A stretch of 64,000 nt of DNA from Lepidostoma basale (Eukaryota > Arthropoda > Insecta > Trichoptera > Lepidostomatidae), in the NCBI GenBank assembly GCA_022606425.2, contig JAHDVF020000875.1:310001-374000 (forward strand), written 5' to 3'. Every line of letters starts with the position of its first letter. Position 1 is the first letter of the stretch. The notes under the pieces are model-generated. The model worked only from the letters and a program-made list of their open reading frames with translations. It did not search any database and was not told the DNA's origin. Below, in pieces: positions 11,001 through 26,000 of the stretch. Both the position numbers and the translations under genes were made by a program.

Positions 11001-14000
11001 AGCTTCGGAGATTGACGTCTTTCATATTATTGAAAGTACGTTCAGAAGACAAATACTCTTGATTTTAGAGAGTATCTTGTATTAGTAAAGTCGAACCATA
11101 TCTCATGCGTTCCTGGTATTACCTATATATTATATTTTACCTGTACTCAATAGATGCCTTAAATAACAATATAACTTTTGTTTTTAATTTCTTTTGAGAA
11201 ACTGATTTGATGTTGCTGACCATAAATATCGGTCTCAAGGCGGTTCATGATGCCAACTGTTTTTTTTTTGTTAACTGATGTTTGTTCTTATTGCTTTTAG
11301 AAAAATATAGTCACCGATTGTTGAGCTACCGGTGCATTGTTTATTGTCTGTTCGTTATGTATCGTGATGCAACCTTAATGCTGCTAATTATACAGTACCT
11401 ACCGTGAATGCGACATGCAGAGCGAGTGTCTCGTGCCTAGTACAATGTGTTGACTTCTAGCATACTTGTAGGTACAATACCTTCATTAAGACGAATACAT
11501 ATCTAAGCACAGATAACGGGTACCGTACGTTTTCTTATAATTCTTAATGGCATGGCGTGTTAATAGAATTACTTGGTGATTCTTTCAAACGCATGTTTCC
11601 AAATGTACATATATCTGTATGTTGTCATTATTGTTAATTACGAATACAAAGGACCAAAGTTACCGATGTAGCGTGGAAAATAGCATAGTTGAAGTGGAAT
11701 TGGGCCAGCCATACAGCGAGGACAACGGATGATCTATGCACCAGGATGGTCTAATAACATCAAACGAGTGGCAGGAGGTCAATGGCACCGAGTGGCGAGG
11801 GATGGAGATTTGTGGAAGTCGGGAAGGCCTATGTCCAACACTGGACGACTTATGGCAGACGATGATGATGAATACACTGGATATTCTCAAATTATGAGTG
11901 ATTTATCTTATAGAAACCTTTGTTAATAATGTATTCAACTCTTAAAGAACACAGAGTTTATTCACTTTTCCAACAACAACAACAAAAAACCATCACGCCG
12001 TTTCCCCGTAGGGGTAGGCAGAGAGAATGGACCGCCACACTACTCTATCCTGGCACACCTCTCTAGCTTCCTCCACATTCATACAGCGATTCATACACGC
12101 ACGTCGATTCCAACATGACCAACCTGTAAAATTTGATTAATTTTATCACCCCATGTTTTCCTCGGTCTTCCTCGACTCCGTACTCCATTTACATCATTAA
12201 CGTATACTTTCTTAACCATTCTTTCTCTATCCATGCGCTCCATATGTCCGAACCAACGCAGCGATCCTTTCATAATATCTTCTTCCGCTCTACATTCCTT
12301 TCTTATATCAGCATTTGAGATTCTGTCACAGACTTTCCATACCATTATATTATATACCTATATCATATATTATAGCTTCTTATCCTTATAATTAGTACAG
12401 TGGAACTTCAATATTCGTTATTAATCAGTTTCTGAGAAGCGGACGAGAGTCTATTAGAACGAATATCGAATTATTTTTATTATAGAAATTAACTGTAAAT
12501 AGTTAAATCCATATAATTTAAGAACATATTTTTTCCTATTCATTATTTTACAAATCAAAAACTCACTAAAAACAGTTCTACATAAATATATAATATTAAA
12601 TAATTTTCTGTACCTATATACAGGACTTATGACCTGTCACTGGTTGGGTTAAGCGATCACTATATGTTAACTATATTCCCCACTTCTCCCTTCTTACGAC
12701 CACCACGACTGACAATTTTTTTTGGAACTTGTATATATGCTACTATTTTTAAAGAACTTCACATTTTTTAGGTCAATCTACACTAGCGCCATCTATTAAG
12801 ATTATTTGTAAGTGTTATTTATACTTTTTTTTAAAATATATTTTCGGCGTAAGCCTATTGTTTGGTATTATGAATGAAAACGTCTGTTTTCTAGAAGTTC
12901 AGAATGACATAGTTCGCTTTGCTAAAGCATCAACATTCGATGATTGCTTAGCAAGGTGGCAATATAATAAAATAAAACTTATAACGAACGTTTTCATTCG
13001 TATTAAATATTTAATATGGAATTTTACAATATTGCTCATAAAACATTATAAAAAATCCATTATGACAGCTTGTTGCGTGTTGGAGGCGGGACAAGTATTG
13101 ATGTTTCGGAGGAATATCGAACAACCATTTCAACAATTTGAACAATGACGAATATTGAAGTTGTACCGTGTACTGTACCTGTATATATATTATAGAAGTT
13201 AATCAGGCAAAGCAATCATCACATTTTAGTAACGCCCTAATAATACGAAACACGTTAAACTGTAATAACAAATATAAAAAATATATCATTAGAAAGCGCG
13301 AATTTAAAAAAAACATCCAATTTGTTAGGGATATACATTTTGTTACTCAGGCAACACCGACCATAATACAAAATAAAACAATTATTTTTTGTATTCAATT
13401 TTGTTGGCATAAATAACAAATAAATGAAATAAAAGTCTCACAATAAATACGACACATGTTACACGTTTTTTTGGAAGTAATTTATAGCATTTCATAAGTG
13501 GATTTATTGTGTTTAAACAAGGGATATTACCGTCGACGTGTAGAAATCAGTTTATCAGTTTATCAGTTTATTTCATTTCATCAATAGACATTACAAAATT
13601 AATTTTTAAGGCATCTATTGAGAACAGGTAAAATAATATATTGGTAAAATAATAATATACTACCAGAAACGCATGAGAGATGGTTGAACATTAGGAAGAC
13701 AGGATACCCTCCAGAATTAAGAGTATTTGCCTTCTGAACGTACTTTCACTGATATGAAAGACGTCGATTTCCGAGGAGACCGCGTTCAGCAGATTGATTG
13801 CTCTTCCCACCGGTGTCACCAGAGCCAGGTTGGTTCTAGCGGCGGATAGGTAAAACAATCTATGCTGGCGCTGTCGGAGATATCTGTCGGGAACAAAAAG
13901 ACCTACACCCTCCAGCACGGCTGAGTTTTCAAAATATCCCCTAATAAGCCTAAAGAAATGGGTTATGAGAAACCCGTCTCTTCGAAGCTGCAGAGAATTA

Positions 14001-17000
14001 GACCCCAACATTCCCAAAAGAAACGCCGTGGGATAGAGCCATGGATAGCTACCATACTCCTTCGTGTAGAGATACCTCAGAAATTTTTTCTGAACCCTCT
14101 CCAGCATAAGGGAATATCTCGCCTCGTGCGGACTCCATATCACAGAACCACTTTCGAGTCTGCTCCGAACCAATGAATTGTATAGTACTCTGAGCACATT
14201 GGGATCTCTGAAAACCCTTCCGGTCCGAATTATGAAGCCCAACATCTTCAGCGCAATGCCACAAATTCTCTCAACATGAGCATGAAAGGTTAATCTACTC
14301 TCATAGATGACCCCGAGATCTCTCATAGTGGATACATGTGCCAACTGCTGGTTATTCATCGTGTATCTATGATATATAGTTCTCCGTGCTCTCGTAAAAG
14401 ATAACATTACGCACTTAGAGACATTGAATTTCATATGATTACTGTGACTCCAGGTAACAATATTATTAATATCCGACTGAAGGCGTAGACAGTCGTCAGG
14501 ATTATTTATGTCTAGGAATAATTTCAGGTCATCGGCAAATAAAAGAAATCGCGAGAAGTTTATTACCTTCGCAATATCGTTTATGAATATAGTGAAGAGG
14601 AGTGGGCCAAGGTTCGAACCCTGTGGCACCCCTGAATAAACAAAAAAAGGTTCCGATTGAAAAATTCCGTACGAGACGAATTGTTTCCTCCCCTCAAGGT
14701 AACTAGTGAAAAGCATAATAAGTTGAGAAGAGAAACCAATTTGAGATAGCTTTGCTATAAGAATGTCATGGTTCACAGTATCAAATGCCTTTGAGAAGTC
14801 ATTATATGAACAGTCAACTTGGTGACCATTGTCCAAGGCCCTTGTTATGTATTCTGTGAAGACCATGAGATTTGTTTCAGTAGAGCGCCCCTTCCTGAAC
14901 CCATGTTGTTCTGTTATAATATATGGGTCAACTCTGGGAAATATCAATTTATGTAGAATAGATTCGAATAGCTTGGCTGGAGCCGACAGTATTGCTACAG
15001 GTCTGTAGTTTTCGACTGACTCTTTTGTTCCGCTCTTGAAGATAGGACTGATCCTAGAAACTTTCCAGAGATCAGGAAAAGTATTTGTACTTAACGATAG
15101 GTTAAATAAAAAGTACAGCGGATATATTAAGAGCTCAGAGCAGCCTTTGAAGAAGAAGATGGGAAGAAAATCCGGACCAACCGAGTGCGAATTCTTCATT
15201 GCTTTGATGGATGATTTAATATCATTTGTGTCTATGTTAGATATGTCAAAGCTATGAGCGCACTTACTGGTATTCGAACCGGTCGCTGAATTTAAATTAA
15301 GCCGCGGGGGAATATTGCTATAGACAGATTGAAAGTGCTTAGCGAATGCGTTCGCTATGTTTGCGCCCTCAACCTCTCTATCCCCATGCATCATGGTATT
15401 TAGGATGCCACCGTCTTTACGTAGGCTTTTTATGTAGTTCCAGAAAGTCCCGGGGTCATTCATAAGATCGCCCTCAATGGTGCTTACATATGCTCGAAAG
15501 GCTGACCGAACATTCCGTTTCACCACTGAGCGGTGCTTACTGAAAAGTTCATACTCATCCCGAGAGCCAGTGGCCTTCCACTTCACACGATGTGCATGTT
15601 TGATCTTAATTTCCGCGATGATTTCCCTAGAAAACCACCTCGGATATCTCCGGAACGAACAACGCTTTGATTTACTAAAATATAATACATTTGTTTTAAA
15701 ATTTTATGATATTATGATAGACTGCCCAAAAAAGTGCCGAGAATCTACGAGTGACCTAAAGAGCCATGAGTCAGAAACGGTACGGTGAGAGAGAAAACAT
15801 CGGTCACTGACATTATCCACCGGGGAGCGACTATAAAGTGGCAATGGGCAGGCCACGTAGCCAGAAGCTCGGACGAAAAATGGACAAGAAGACTGGTGAC
15901 TTGGAGATAGTGGACGGCAAAAAGAAGTGCAGGGCGACCGCAACTACGGTGAAAGGATGGCCTGAACAGACATGTCGGCATAACCTGGATGCAGTCAGCA
16001 CAATACAGACAGTGGACGGTGGACGAGACGAAGACAGTGGACGGGAATAGTCTGAAGAAGAAGAAGATGATGATGATGATGTAGTCTAAATGTAGGGTTC
16101 CGCAAGAAATAAAGTTATATGGACATGGTTTCAGGAATAAGTATGAAATTAAATTATATCAGTAATGATTTCCCTCGATTCACAGTTTTTTTTACACGAT
16201 TTCGCTTTAACAGTGTCACGATTTATAATAGACGTAATTTGAATTAGCATATTAACCTCTTAACAGGTGATTTTTTTTAAAAAAAAAACATGTGCGCATA
16301 TTTGGTTATTTTTTTAATACTCGTATATTATAATCGGTCATTTGTTTTTTTCTGAATTGTTAGATATTTACAAATAAATATTTTTATTATTAATTTAAGC
16401 GATTTTAAATCAGCGAACAGGAAACCAGCTAGCGTAAAATGCAAAGGGAATACAAGTATAATTGTTGTATTAAACAATAATTAATTTTAAATAAATGATA
16501 AATATACCGGTAATTATTAAATAAATTCGTATTTGGATAAATTTTTCTTAAATATTTTGATAGCATATTTACATTGAGTTTTTTTTTGACTATTTTTTTA
16601 TACAACAGGTATCTGAACCTAATAACTGTATACAATTTGTTTAAGCTATTAATATTCTTGTGATATGTGATAGGTAGCTAATCTATCGCCATTTTATTAA
16701 TGTGAATTCTACACTAGACCAAAGACAGTGTGACAATCACACTGCCATCGCGGGACGGGATTGAACCCGAAAACTGCGGTGTGGGAGTCATAGCTGTTAT
16801 CACTCTGCCGCGGAGGTCGTCGATATTATATAACTAACTAACTAACTGACCATCACGCCGTCTCCCCGAAAGGGTAGGAAGGAAGGAAAGAATGGACTGT
16901 CCCACTTTAACCGATGCGGCACCCCATCCTTCTCTTTTCGCCCCGCGGGAGACGCGGTGTGATGGGTTGCGAACCTCATCGCCACCAATAGGCATCTCCC

Positions 17001-20000
17001 GGGGATATTATATATACTTTTCGTTTTACATTTTGTACGCTTTCTGTGTCTCGATTTACGCGGAATTACCTGGAACGAATCTACCGCGTAAATAGAGGGA
17101 TGTGTGTAAAGTATTTGTTATTGTATTTTATTATTTCAAATATTTAATCGATTTCCAATAGTTTTGAGTCGTGAAGGTTTATGCTGCCTTGCACCGACCA
17201 TGGCTATGAAATGGTAATAAAACAATTATTTTTTACGACACTTTCATCGGAGGAGCGCGCAGTTAGATTGACAGGCTATTATTATGTGTGGCGCGTGTGC
17301 TGCAGTGCAGCCCGTGTGGCTGTGTGCGCGTGCGGCTGCCATACGCCACACACAAAGGTAACGATGCCGGCTACGTGGACTTTCTCTCATCGATAATTCT
17401 AGATCCGAAGTATGGCGAAGATACTGACTGGTCCGATAGATTGTTCGACCAATATATCGCATTATTTGATACCGAAAAGTGAATAAAGAATATGTTAATA
17501 ATACCACAAAATTTAAGGTTATTTTTTTTAATTCTATTCATTAGAAATGCGGAGCCATATGGGAGCCTATTTAATTAAATCGGTAGTTTTAGACAATAAT
17601 AAAAAATATCTATTTTTACATATTTATTGTTTCTTGTACAATGATGTAAAACTCCATATTAAATAATTAATACGGATTTCTACAAGTTTTTCTGATTTAT
17701 AATATCATTATATCATTTAGCATCCCCTAACTATGTAATCATTGTCATAAAATTTCTTAACGAGTTCCAAGAAACACTTTCCAATATTTCTGGACATACC
17801 CAAATAATTATTTGTTAAAAATGTATAAAGTCACATCAATTTTCGTTAATTACCATATCGTCACCTGAGAGTAAGAGGGTTCCAACTAAAAAAAATTCAC
17901 ATTTGGCTTTTTTTTTCGTGAAAAGAGTTCTTACTAACCTTATCTATACGTACAATTAAAAAAAAACATGTAATAGTATCGTCATTTTGATGTTACGAAA
18001 GAATCAAGTTCCATCTGATCATTTAAAACACACGATTTACTGAAGAAGGATTAATTTAAATATAGAACTTTATTATTCCAACTGTTGCCAGACAAAATTT
18101 ACACGTTTCTCAGTAAAAGAATCTCTGGAAATTGGAATAAAACCCTTTTATTCCAAAATACACACCCGAAACCAACAAAACTTTAACTTCATTTTTCTCA
18201 GCTTTTTACTTTTGTCAGTTGGAACCTTCTTACTCTCAGGTGACGATATTCTGCTCCATTTACTAGTGTATATTAACAGCAACGAACTGAAGTTTCGTCA
18301 CATTCGATAATGCCTTAGAAGGGCGAAACTTGTACAAACAAACAAACAAAACTATCACGCCGTTTCCCCGCAGGGGTAGGCAGAGAGAATGGACCGCCAC
18401 ACTACTCTATCCTGGCACACCTCTCTAGCTTCCTCCACATTCATACATCGAGTCATACACGCACGTCGATTCTTCCGGCTTCTGACATGACCAACTTTTA
18501 ATATTTGATTAATTTGGTCATGCCATGTTTTCCTCGGTCTACCTCGACTCCTTACTCCATTTACATTGTTAACGTATACTTTTTTAACCATTCTTTCTTC
18601 ACCCATGCGCTCCATATGTCCGAACCAACGCAGCGAACCTTTCATAATTTTGTTCATAATACCTTCTTTCGCTCTACATTTCTTCCTAATATCAGCATTT
18701 GAGATTCTGTCGTACATCGTTCTACCACACATACGTCTTAGGGACATCATCTCTACCGCATTTATTCTGCTCTCATCTTTCTTCTGCCAGTTCCATGCTT
18801 CGCTTCCATACATAAGGGTTGGAACCAGAACTTCATTGTGAACGGCCATTTTCGCTTTCATTGATAAATTCTTGTTTCCAATAACTACTTTTAAAGCTCC
18901 ATTCACTTTGTTACCCGCACCAACCCTTCTTTCAATATCACTGTCCGTTCGGCCATCCGCTGTGAACATGCTACCTAAATACACAAATTCGCTCACCTGT
19001 TCCAAGTTCTCTTCATTTACACTTATATTACACACTGTCATTTGCTCTTCCCTTTCAAAAACTAACACCTTTGACTTTCCGACATTCATCGTTAAATCGT
19101 TCGACTTGCATACCTCATACATTCTCGACACCAAGACTGCGAAACATGTCATTCCCATAAAATATAATAAAACTTCTAGAAAACTGACGTTTTCATTCGT
19201 AATAATTTTATCATTCGTTTATTGTTTCTTGAACAAGGATCCATCACTAATTCGATATTAAACATTGTTTAAAAAGTTCGTTCTCTAGAAGTGGTATTAA
19301 GTGGTACATTTGATAATACCAAAGACATTCAATAAAGTACGGCGGGACATAGAAGGAGAATAGAGTAGGTTAAATATGGTAAGGCCCTGTCTTGGTGTTG
19401 ATGTTTTTCTTTAAATGTCCCGAATAAACCGGGGACTGGCCCAGGGAGTGTACGAGCGAGGCTGACAAAAGGGTGCCGCTGCGCCCTATAACAACATGTA
19501 ATGTGGCGGAAAATTCTATACAACATTTTGAATGTATACAAATACTTGTAGACGAACACTGGATTTTATTTACCCATTGCGGGTCATCAATTCAAGGATT
19601 AATTTTATCTCAATAGAGACGAAGATGCAAACTGGAAACTGAATATGGTGATCGACGTGTTTACAGGACTTATGACCTGTCATTGGTTGGGTTAAGAAGA
19701 GCACGCTTTATGTAATTACAACATTCCCCATTCCATTTTTCTTATGACCACCATGTCTGACAAATTTTTGGAAGTTGTATATATGTGTAGGTATATATTG
19801 TATACAGTGCGTTAATGGCGGTAGCCTTTCACATTGGGTTATAAAGATCTTCTGCTAAATGCTTAAATCTAATCTTCATAGATGGCGCATTGAAACTGAC
19901 ATGTGAATTCTGGTGTTGGATATTAACATATATACAACTTCCAAAAATTTGTCATACATGGTGGTCATAAGAAAGGTGGAATAGGGAATGTTGTAATTAC

Positions 20001-23000
20001 ATAAAGCGTGCGCATAACCCAACCAATGACAGGTCATAAGTCCTGCAAACACCATATTCAGTTTCCAGTTTGCATCTTCGTCTCTATTGAGAGGAAATTC
20101 TATGTTCCTTGTAAAAAAAAATACCATGGATAAATGAAACATGTCATTCACATAAAATATAATAATACTTATAGAAAATAGACGTCTTCGTTCGTATTAA
20201 TTAAATTGATACGAGTTTAGTTTTTTTTTAATTCGTTTTATAACAAATCCCCTATTGTTCTTTTGCGGGTGAATGTATAATGCAGAATGCGATCCTTCCT
20301 CTGGCAGTGAACTTGTTTGTCTGAAATATTAAAGCAAGCCGACCGGATCACCTCGCTCTTGCGGGCACAGCCGCGGCCGGTCACTGCAGAAGGTCGAGGA
20401 TCGATCGCAGGGGAAGAAAAATATAATATTATTCGAGGAACAGATGCTGAACAGCCGCCACACTCGCATGCACTTGCACACAGGGTTCATGAACCCGCTG
20501 CAGATGTAGGTCACGAAATAAACAGAATTTTACCCTCCAACAAGGTCGTCGGCTTTATGTTTGTGTGTATGAAATGGGTTTAAAATCTGATTATTTCGGT
20601 GCCGTGTCAGGTCCCCCCAACGTTAGCGATCACTGCAGCAAAGGCAGTTCTATCCTGCGCCACATAGAACAGGTTCTGAACTCTTGTTATTCCTGTCGAC
20701 TCTTTGATGTTCCGCAGCCAGGACAGCTGCCTTCTACTAACTCCTCGACGTTCTTCCACTTTACCTAATAATATCAGTCGAAGGAGGTGGTATTTTTCTC
20801 CCCTTAGCACATGACCCAAATATGAGACTCTCTATTGGCTCTAGCTCTCTGTAGTACGTCTGCACTACTGACCCTATGAGTCCACGGTATACGGAGCAAT
20901 CTGCGGTATATCCACATCTCGAACGCTTCCAACCGGTTCATTACATTCACTTTCAGAGTCCAGGTTTCGCAGCTATATAGTAGAACATACCATATATAAC
21001 ATTTAATCATTATTTGCCGGAGTTTCAAGTTAAGATTATCGTTGCAAAAGATTGTTCTCATTTTCCCTATGTCGAGTTGTCCGAGTCGCCTAAATGTTTT
21101 TCGTTTGTTAGGTCTCATTTATGTATTACATTATATATAAATAAATAAAATAAATGTACATAAAAGGTTTATATTATTCTATAATAATCAGAGTTTTTTT
21201 TTTTAACAAAATTTCCGTGTCTTTTTTTGCAACTTATTCGCGAATTTGTTTTAATTAAAGCAATTGTATTGAGCTGCTATCCTCTTGCTCTTCAAACCAT
21301 GATAGCGCAGTTTCTGAAGCTGTAAAGGCTTCTCCATGACTGATTCGTTCTCCTTTATCATTAATTTATTAATAATATAATTAATATTAAATTAATATGT
21401 AATATAAACATGTTTGTGTATTTAAATTTATCTATTTTATATTATTATATATGAATAGGTTTAAAGTAACTAGTACATACAAGACTCGTGTCCTGCGCAA
21501 CAAAACGTGTGTCGACAGTGTGCTGGTGACGTTATATGTCACAATAAATAATTCACTCCTCCAAGGCATCTGCCAAGACGAAATGTTTCCAAGAATTGCG
21601 ACGAATCACATTTTTTTATTAACTTCGAATTTATTTAACCTGTCCCCTGTTACAATAATAATATAAACTTCACCTCTTCACGCGCACAATTTTCAGGTTT
21701 ACACAACTCGCGAAAAAAAGTACTTGATTAATCAAAACAATCGCTTTTTATATATTGCAACACTTTATACATGTTTATCTTCTTCTTCTTCTTCTTCACT
21801 TTTGGTAGACTCAGGAGTCTGTTATTTCAGATTGGTTCTCTTGAGACGCTGAACTCCAGCTTTCTCTCCACCGTTTCGGGGGTCTTCCTGGTCGGCGTTG
21901 TCCGTTTGGCTATCCATGGAGAGCTATGTATGGTATTCTATTTGAGCTCATTCTTTCTACATGTTGATGCCAGTATCGCCGTCTTTGACGTCCCCATCTG
22001 ACCACATCTTCGACCTCGCAGATCTCTCGGATTGCTGTATTCCTAACTCGATCACGTAGGGTTTTGCCATGTTTATCTCTCAAACTTAATTCACGTTTTT
22101 TTTAAATTATATAACCGTGTTATTTAATTATAAACACTTAGATTGAATCGAATATGTGTGTATTTACAGTCATTTCACAGTTTTCTCAGGGTATTACAGG
22201 ATATTATACGCGTATCGCTCCCTAACTTTTAAGCGGTTGCAGTATATCTGAAATATTGCCGAAGCCAGGACTTCATAAATGGGTTTATCTTTTTTCTTTT
22301 TTTTAAGTTTCATTCCAAGAGACTAGCAGAAGAAGGATGAGAGCAGAATAAATGTGGTAGAGGTGAGATCCCTTAGACGTAACATATGTGTAGTAAAACG
22401 ATGTACAACAGAATTTCAAATGTATAATAAGGAAGTTTTGACGGTTTCTTGAACAATGATGTAAAATTCCATATTAAATAATTAATACCACAGAAAATGA
22501 ACGTTTTTTAGAAGTTTTATTATATTTTATATTAATGACATGTTTCGCTTGTCTGTCAAATGGTAATGATAAAGCCTTAGACAGACCAAACATGTCATTC
22601 CCATAAAATATAATAAAACTTTTTGAAAACAGAAATTTTCATTCGTATTAATTGGTATAAAATATTAAATAAACACGTCGCCATCTTGATCTCGTTTTTA
22701 TCATGCTGTACCACCTGCTCATTTCATACATTTGTCTATAGTCGTGAGTTCTACACTTCTTTGTGATCACACCATCACCTCATTTTAATCGATAAAGGTA
22801 TTCGCGAATCAATAATACAAACGGTAGATATATATTGCATCATACCGTTTGCATTATTAATTCGCATTTGGTATTCAAGGCGGAAAAATATTTTATCTAT
22901 GATTCAGATAAACATTTTTCTATGAGCTGACGTCAAGCATGTCAAATATGTCACCTAAATATCAATCACATTTCTCCATAAGGACATGTTTTCGGGAAGA

Positions 23001-26000
23001 CTCAAATCATAATTGAATTGGCGATTTTTTTATGCTAACACCATCCCTAGGAACTCTAATATTCCAATTTATCATTAACTTAAAGTAACCTAGAAAAGCA
23101 ATTCCATTTCTTTTTCGAATTATCTCAACATGGCACATTATGAAAATAACGTTACTTTTGACAAAAAATCAGGTCTCCGTTGGTAAATTATAAAAAAGCA
23201 CGATCTGGTGAATAATACTTAATAATATAACGAATTATGCATTCAATCTGAAATTCAAAATATTATACGAGTAATTTAATACAATAAGTAGGTAGGTAAG
23301 TACAACAATCTGTACAGTTGTGGCAATTAACGCCGTAAATACTATCACACTGATCCATAAAATTAGCTTTATTACCGTTGCAATGTTGGCAGCAGTGTAG
23401 TGACTAAACGCACGCCAAATTAACCATATTAGCTGCAGGCGATAAGCTGTAATTAAAATTAATATTTATTTATAATTTATCTATAAATGCCTCTTAGTGC
23501 ACTTCAGTTATTAGGTTTTTAATTGACAAGTTAAGACAAAGAGGATTGTGCGTGTGGTGGGTATATACGAGTAGGTACTTGAAATATATCCACAATACAA
23601 CAAGTTGGTCTTACCATAGATGTATAACAGATATGATATTATATATAGACCAGATGTATTCATATGTATCTATTGTATAATTCTTCTTCTTCTTCTTCTT
23701 CCTCAGCCTATTCCCGTCCACTCCTAGACAAAGGCCTCCTCCATTCGCTTCCATGTCACTCTGTCCTGTGCAGACTGTATCCTGGTTATTCCGACGTGTC
23801 TGTTCAGATCATCCTTCCACCGTAGTTGCGGTCGCCCTGCACTTTTTTTTGCCGTCCACGGTCTCCAAGTCAGCAGTCTTCTTGTCCACTTTTCATCTGA
23901 GCTTCTGGCTACGTGACCCGCCCATTGCCATTTTAGAGTCGCCACCCGGTGGATGATGTCAGTGACCCTTGTTCTTTCTCTCACCGTATCGTTTCTGACT
24001 TTGTCTCTTTGTCTCTTATTCCTAACATGCCTCATTTCATGGCTCTTTGGGTCACTCGCAGTTTCTCGGCACTTTTCTATATTATACTATTTGCATAATT
24101 ATATAGACATAAAACATATAATTTATAACCGAAGGTCCCGGATTCGATTCCCAAAGGTTCACATTAGGTGTGATTGTCACACTGTCTTTGGTGTGGTGTA
24201 GAGTTCAAGTGACAATAAAATGACGATATATTAACTAGTATCAAATGTCATGAGAATCAATAGCTATATGTTAGCTATACCCTTTACATCGGTTTGGCTC
24301 GCACTGTAATGAATTAAAGAGCGATTCAACAAAATAATAATAACAATAAAATATTGTTAACTGTTCATCATGTCTGTGTATCAACTCATTAGTCGATTGT
24401 AAGACCTGACGATGCTAACATTGGTTAGCGAAACAGCTGTCGCGACAAAATATAAACAAGTGTATAATATCATTTCAACAGTTAATAATGTTGAAATATC
24501 AAAGTGTTTCTGCCAAAACAATAAATTATCTAAAATATTGTCTATTTTAAGAAGAAATATGGTATAAACGACAAATTTAAATATTTTTAGAAGAAATGTG
24601 TAATAACCATTACAATATTTTTCTCGAATTCTTCCTGTCAGTTTTAAAAGTATTCAGTTAATTTTAATACGCTTTTGGGTGGATGCTGACTGAAGTTTTT
24701 TTTGTATTTTTAAAGTAAATTATATTCTTAAAAATTTGTGTATTTTATTTAGCAAAATCTGCGTCTTTGTTTTTCCAGTGAAGACTACGTACTATAATAT
24801 ATTAGAAATTAAATTAAATATTTTATATGGAAAATAAATTATGCGATAAACGATATAACAATAACAACAAAACCATCACGCCGTTTTCCCCTCGATTTGA
24901 TGAAGATATACTTGAACCACAAAACAATGTTTTAATACTAATACGTATATGGCAACTAAGCGAACATGCACTGGTATTTTTTTACTATAATCTTGAGGGT
25001 GATCTATTCTACAAATAAATCGATGTAATTGTAAAATATTTAATATTGATAAATACATCTGCTCTTTTGAAAGTTTTGTTAAATTTTATGAGAGTGACAT
25101 GTTTCGACTTTCGTGTGACATTTGATAATGTCCTTACAATACTAAGAATGTCAGTAACATAAAATAAAATCGACATTAATGATTTAGTATGTAGTTACAC
25201 CTCATTTCTCAAGAATCGATAACTATGATCTTAAGCAATTTACATACTTTTTAACTGAAAAATCCTAAATAATTTTGAAGTATAGCGATAGTCTGTATAC
25301 CTGTACAACTATTGAAATTCGTACCAAAATAAATATAAAAACCTGGTAAAATCCCGCTTAGAAGAGTGAGAGGGCTGTTGTCCAGCAGTCCTCTCGCCTT
25401 GTCCTGCTTCTGTGACACGATATCCTGGCGGGAAGAGCGAGATGTCACAATCTTCTCGACTCCCTCTATCTGCTGGCACTGCGACATCAGCTTCATCATC
25501 TTCTTGAAGCTGATCTGCAGGGGTCTGTTCATGGCGGATAGCTGCTCCAGCAGGTTGGACCTGTCCGCTTCGTCACTGGAACAAGTAAAACAAGGGTTAT
25601 TTGTATAGTTTTACCAAATCATCCTATTCTGAAAATGAACTTAAAATTTAAGACGAATCTATTAATTTGGAACTATTTAGATACAGAAATCCCATTATAT
25701 CATTAAAAATCGAACCAGAATCTACTGGTTTGAGAATAGAATCCTGGGACCCAGATTTGCTGTTGCAGCGGAAACTTGAAGGGATAAGTGCAACCAAGAA
25801 ATCCGTACGATGACCAAACAACCCCTTCTAACGAGAATCGTGAGAACATGGCCGACTTGCATGGATTGGACACGTATGCTAAACCAGAGATACCAGGGCA
25901 ATCAAGACCCTGTACGCGTCAAGACCAACTGGAGTAAGACCTCTAGGGAGGCCTAGACAACGCTTAATGGACAATACTACTCTGGCCGATCTGAATAGGT

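Noticed and set aside
16740..16822. Possible true tRNA gene (also at 24.1, 28.1, 37.4, 56.2 and 56.9 kb)
   Set aside because: A and B boxes are present but no complete cloverleaf with acceptor stem is formed, and the same SINE body follows each head.
18505..18841. Plus-strand frames over LA copies (also 7622-8021, 49690-50013, 53866-54306)
   Set aside because: They are antisense shadows of LINE coding sequence on the other strand.
20317..20583. 88-codon frame in GC-richer DNA
   Set aside because: No motif, no splice continuity with neighbours, no second copy.
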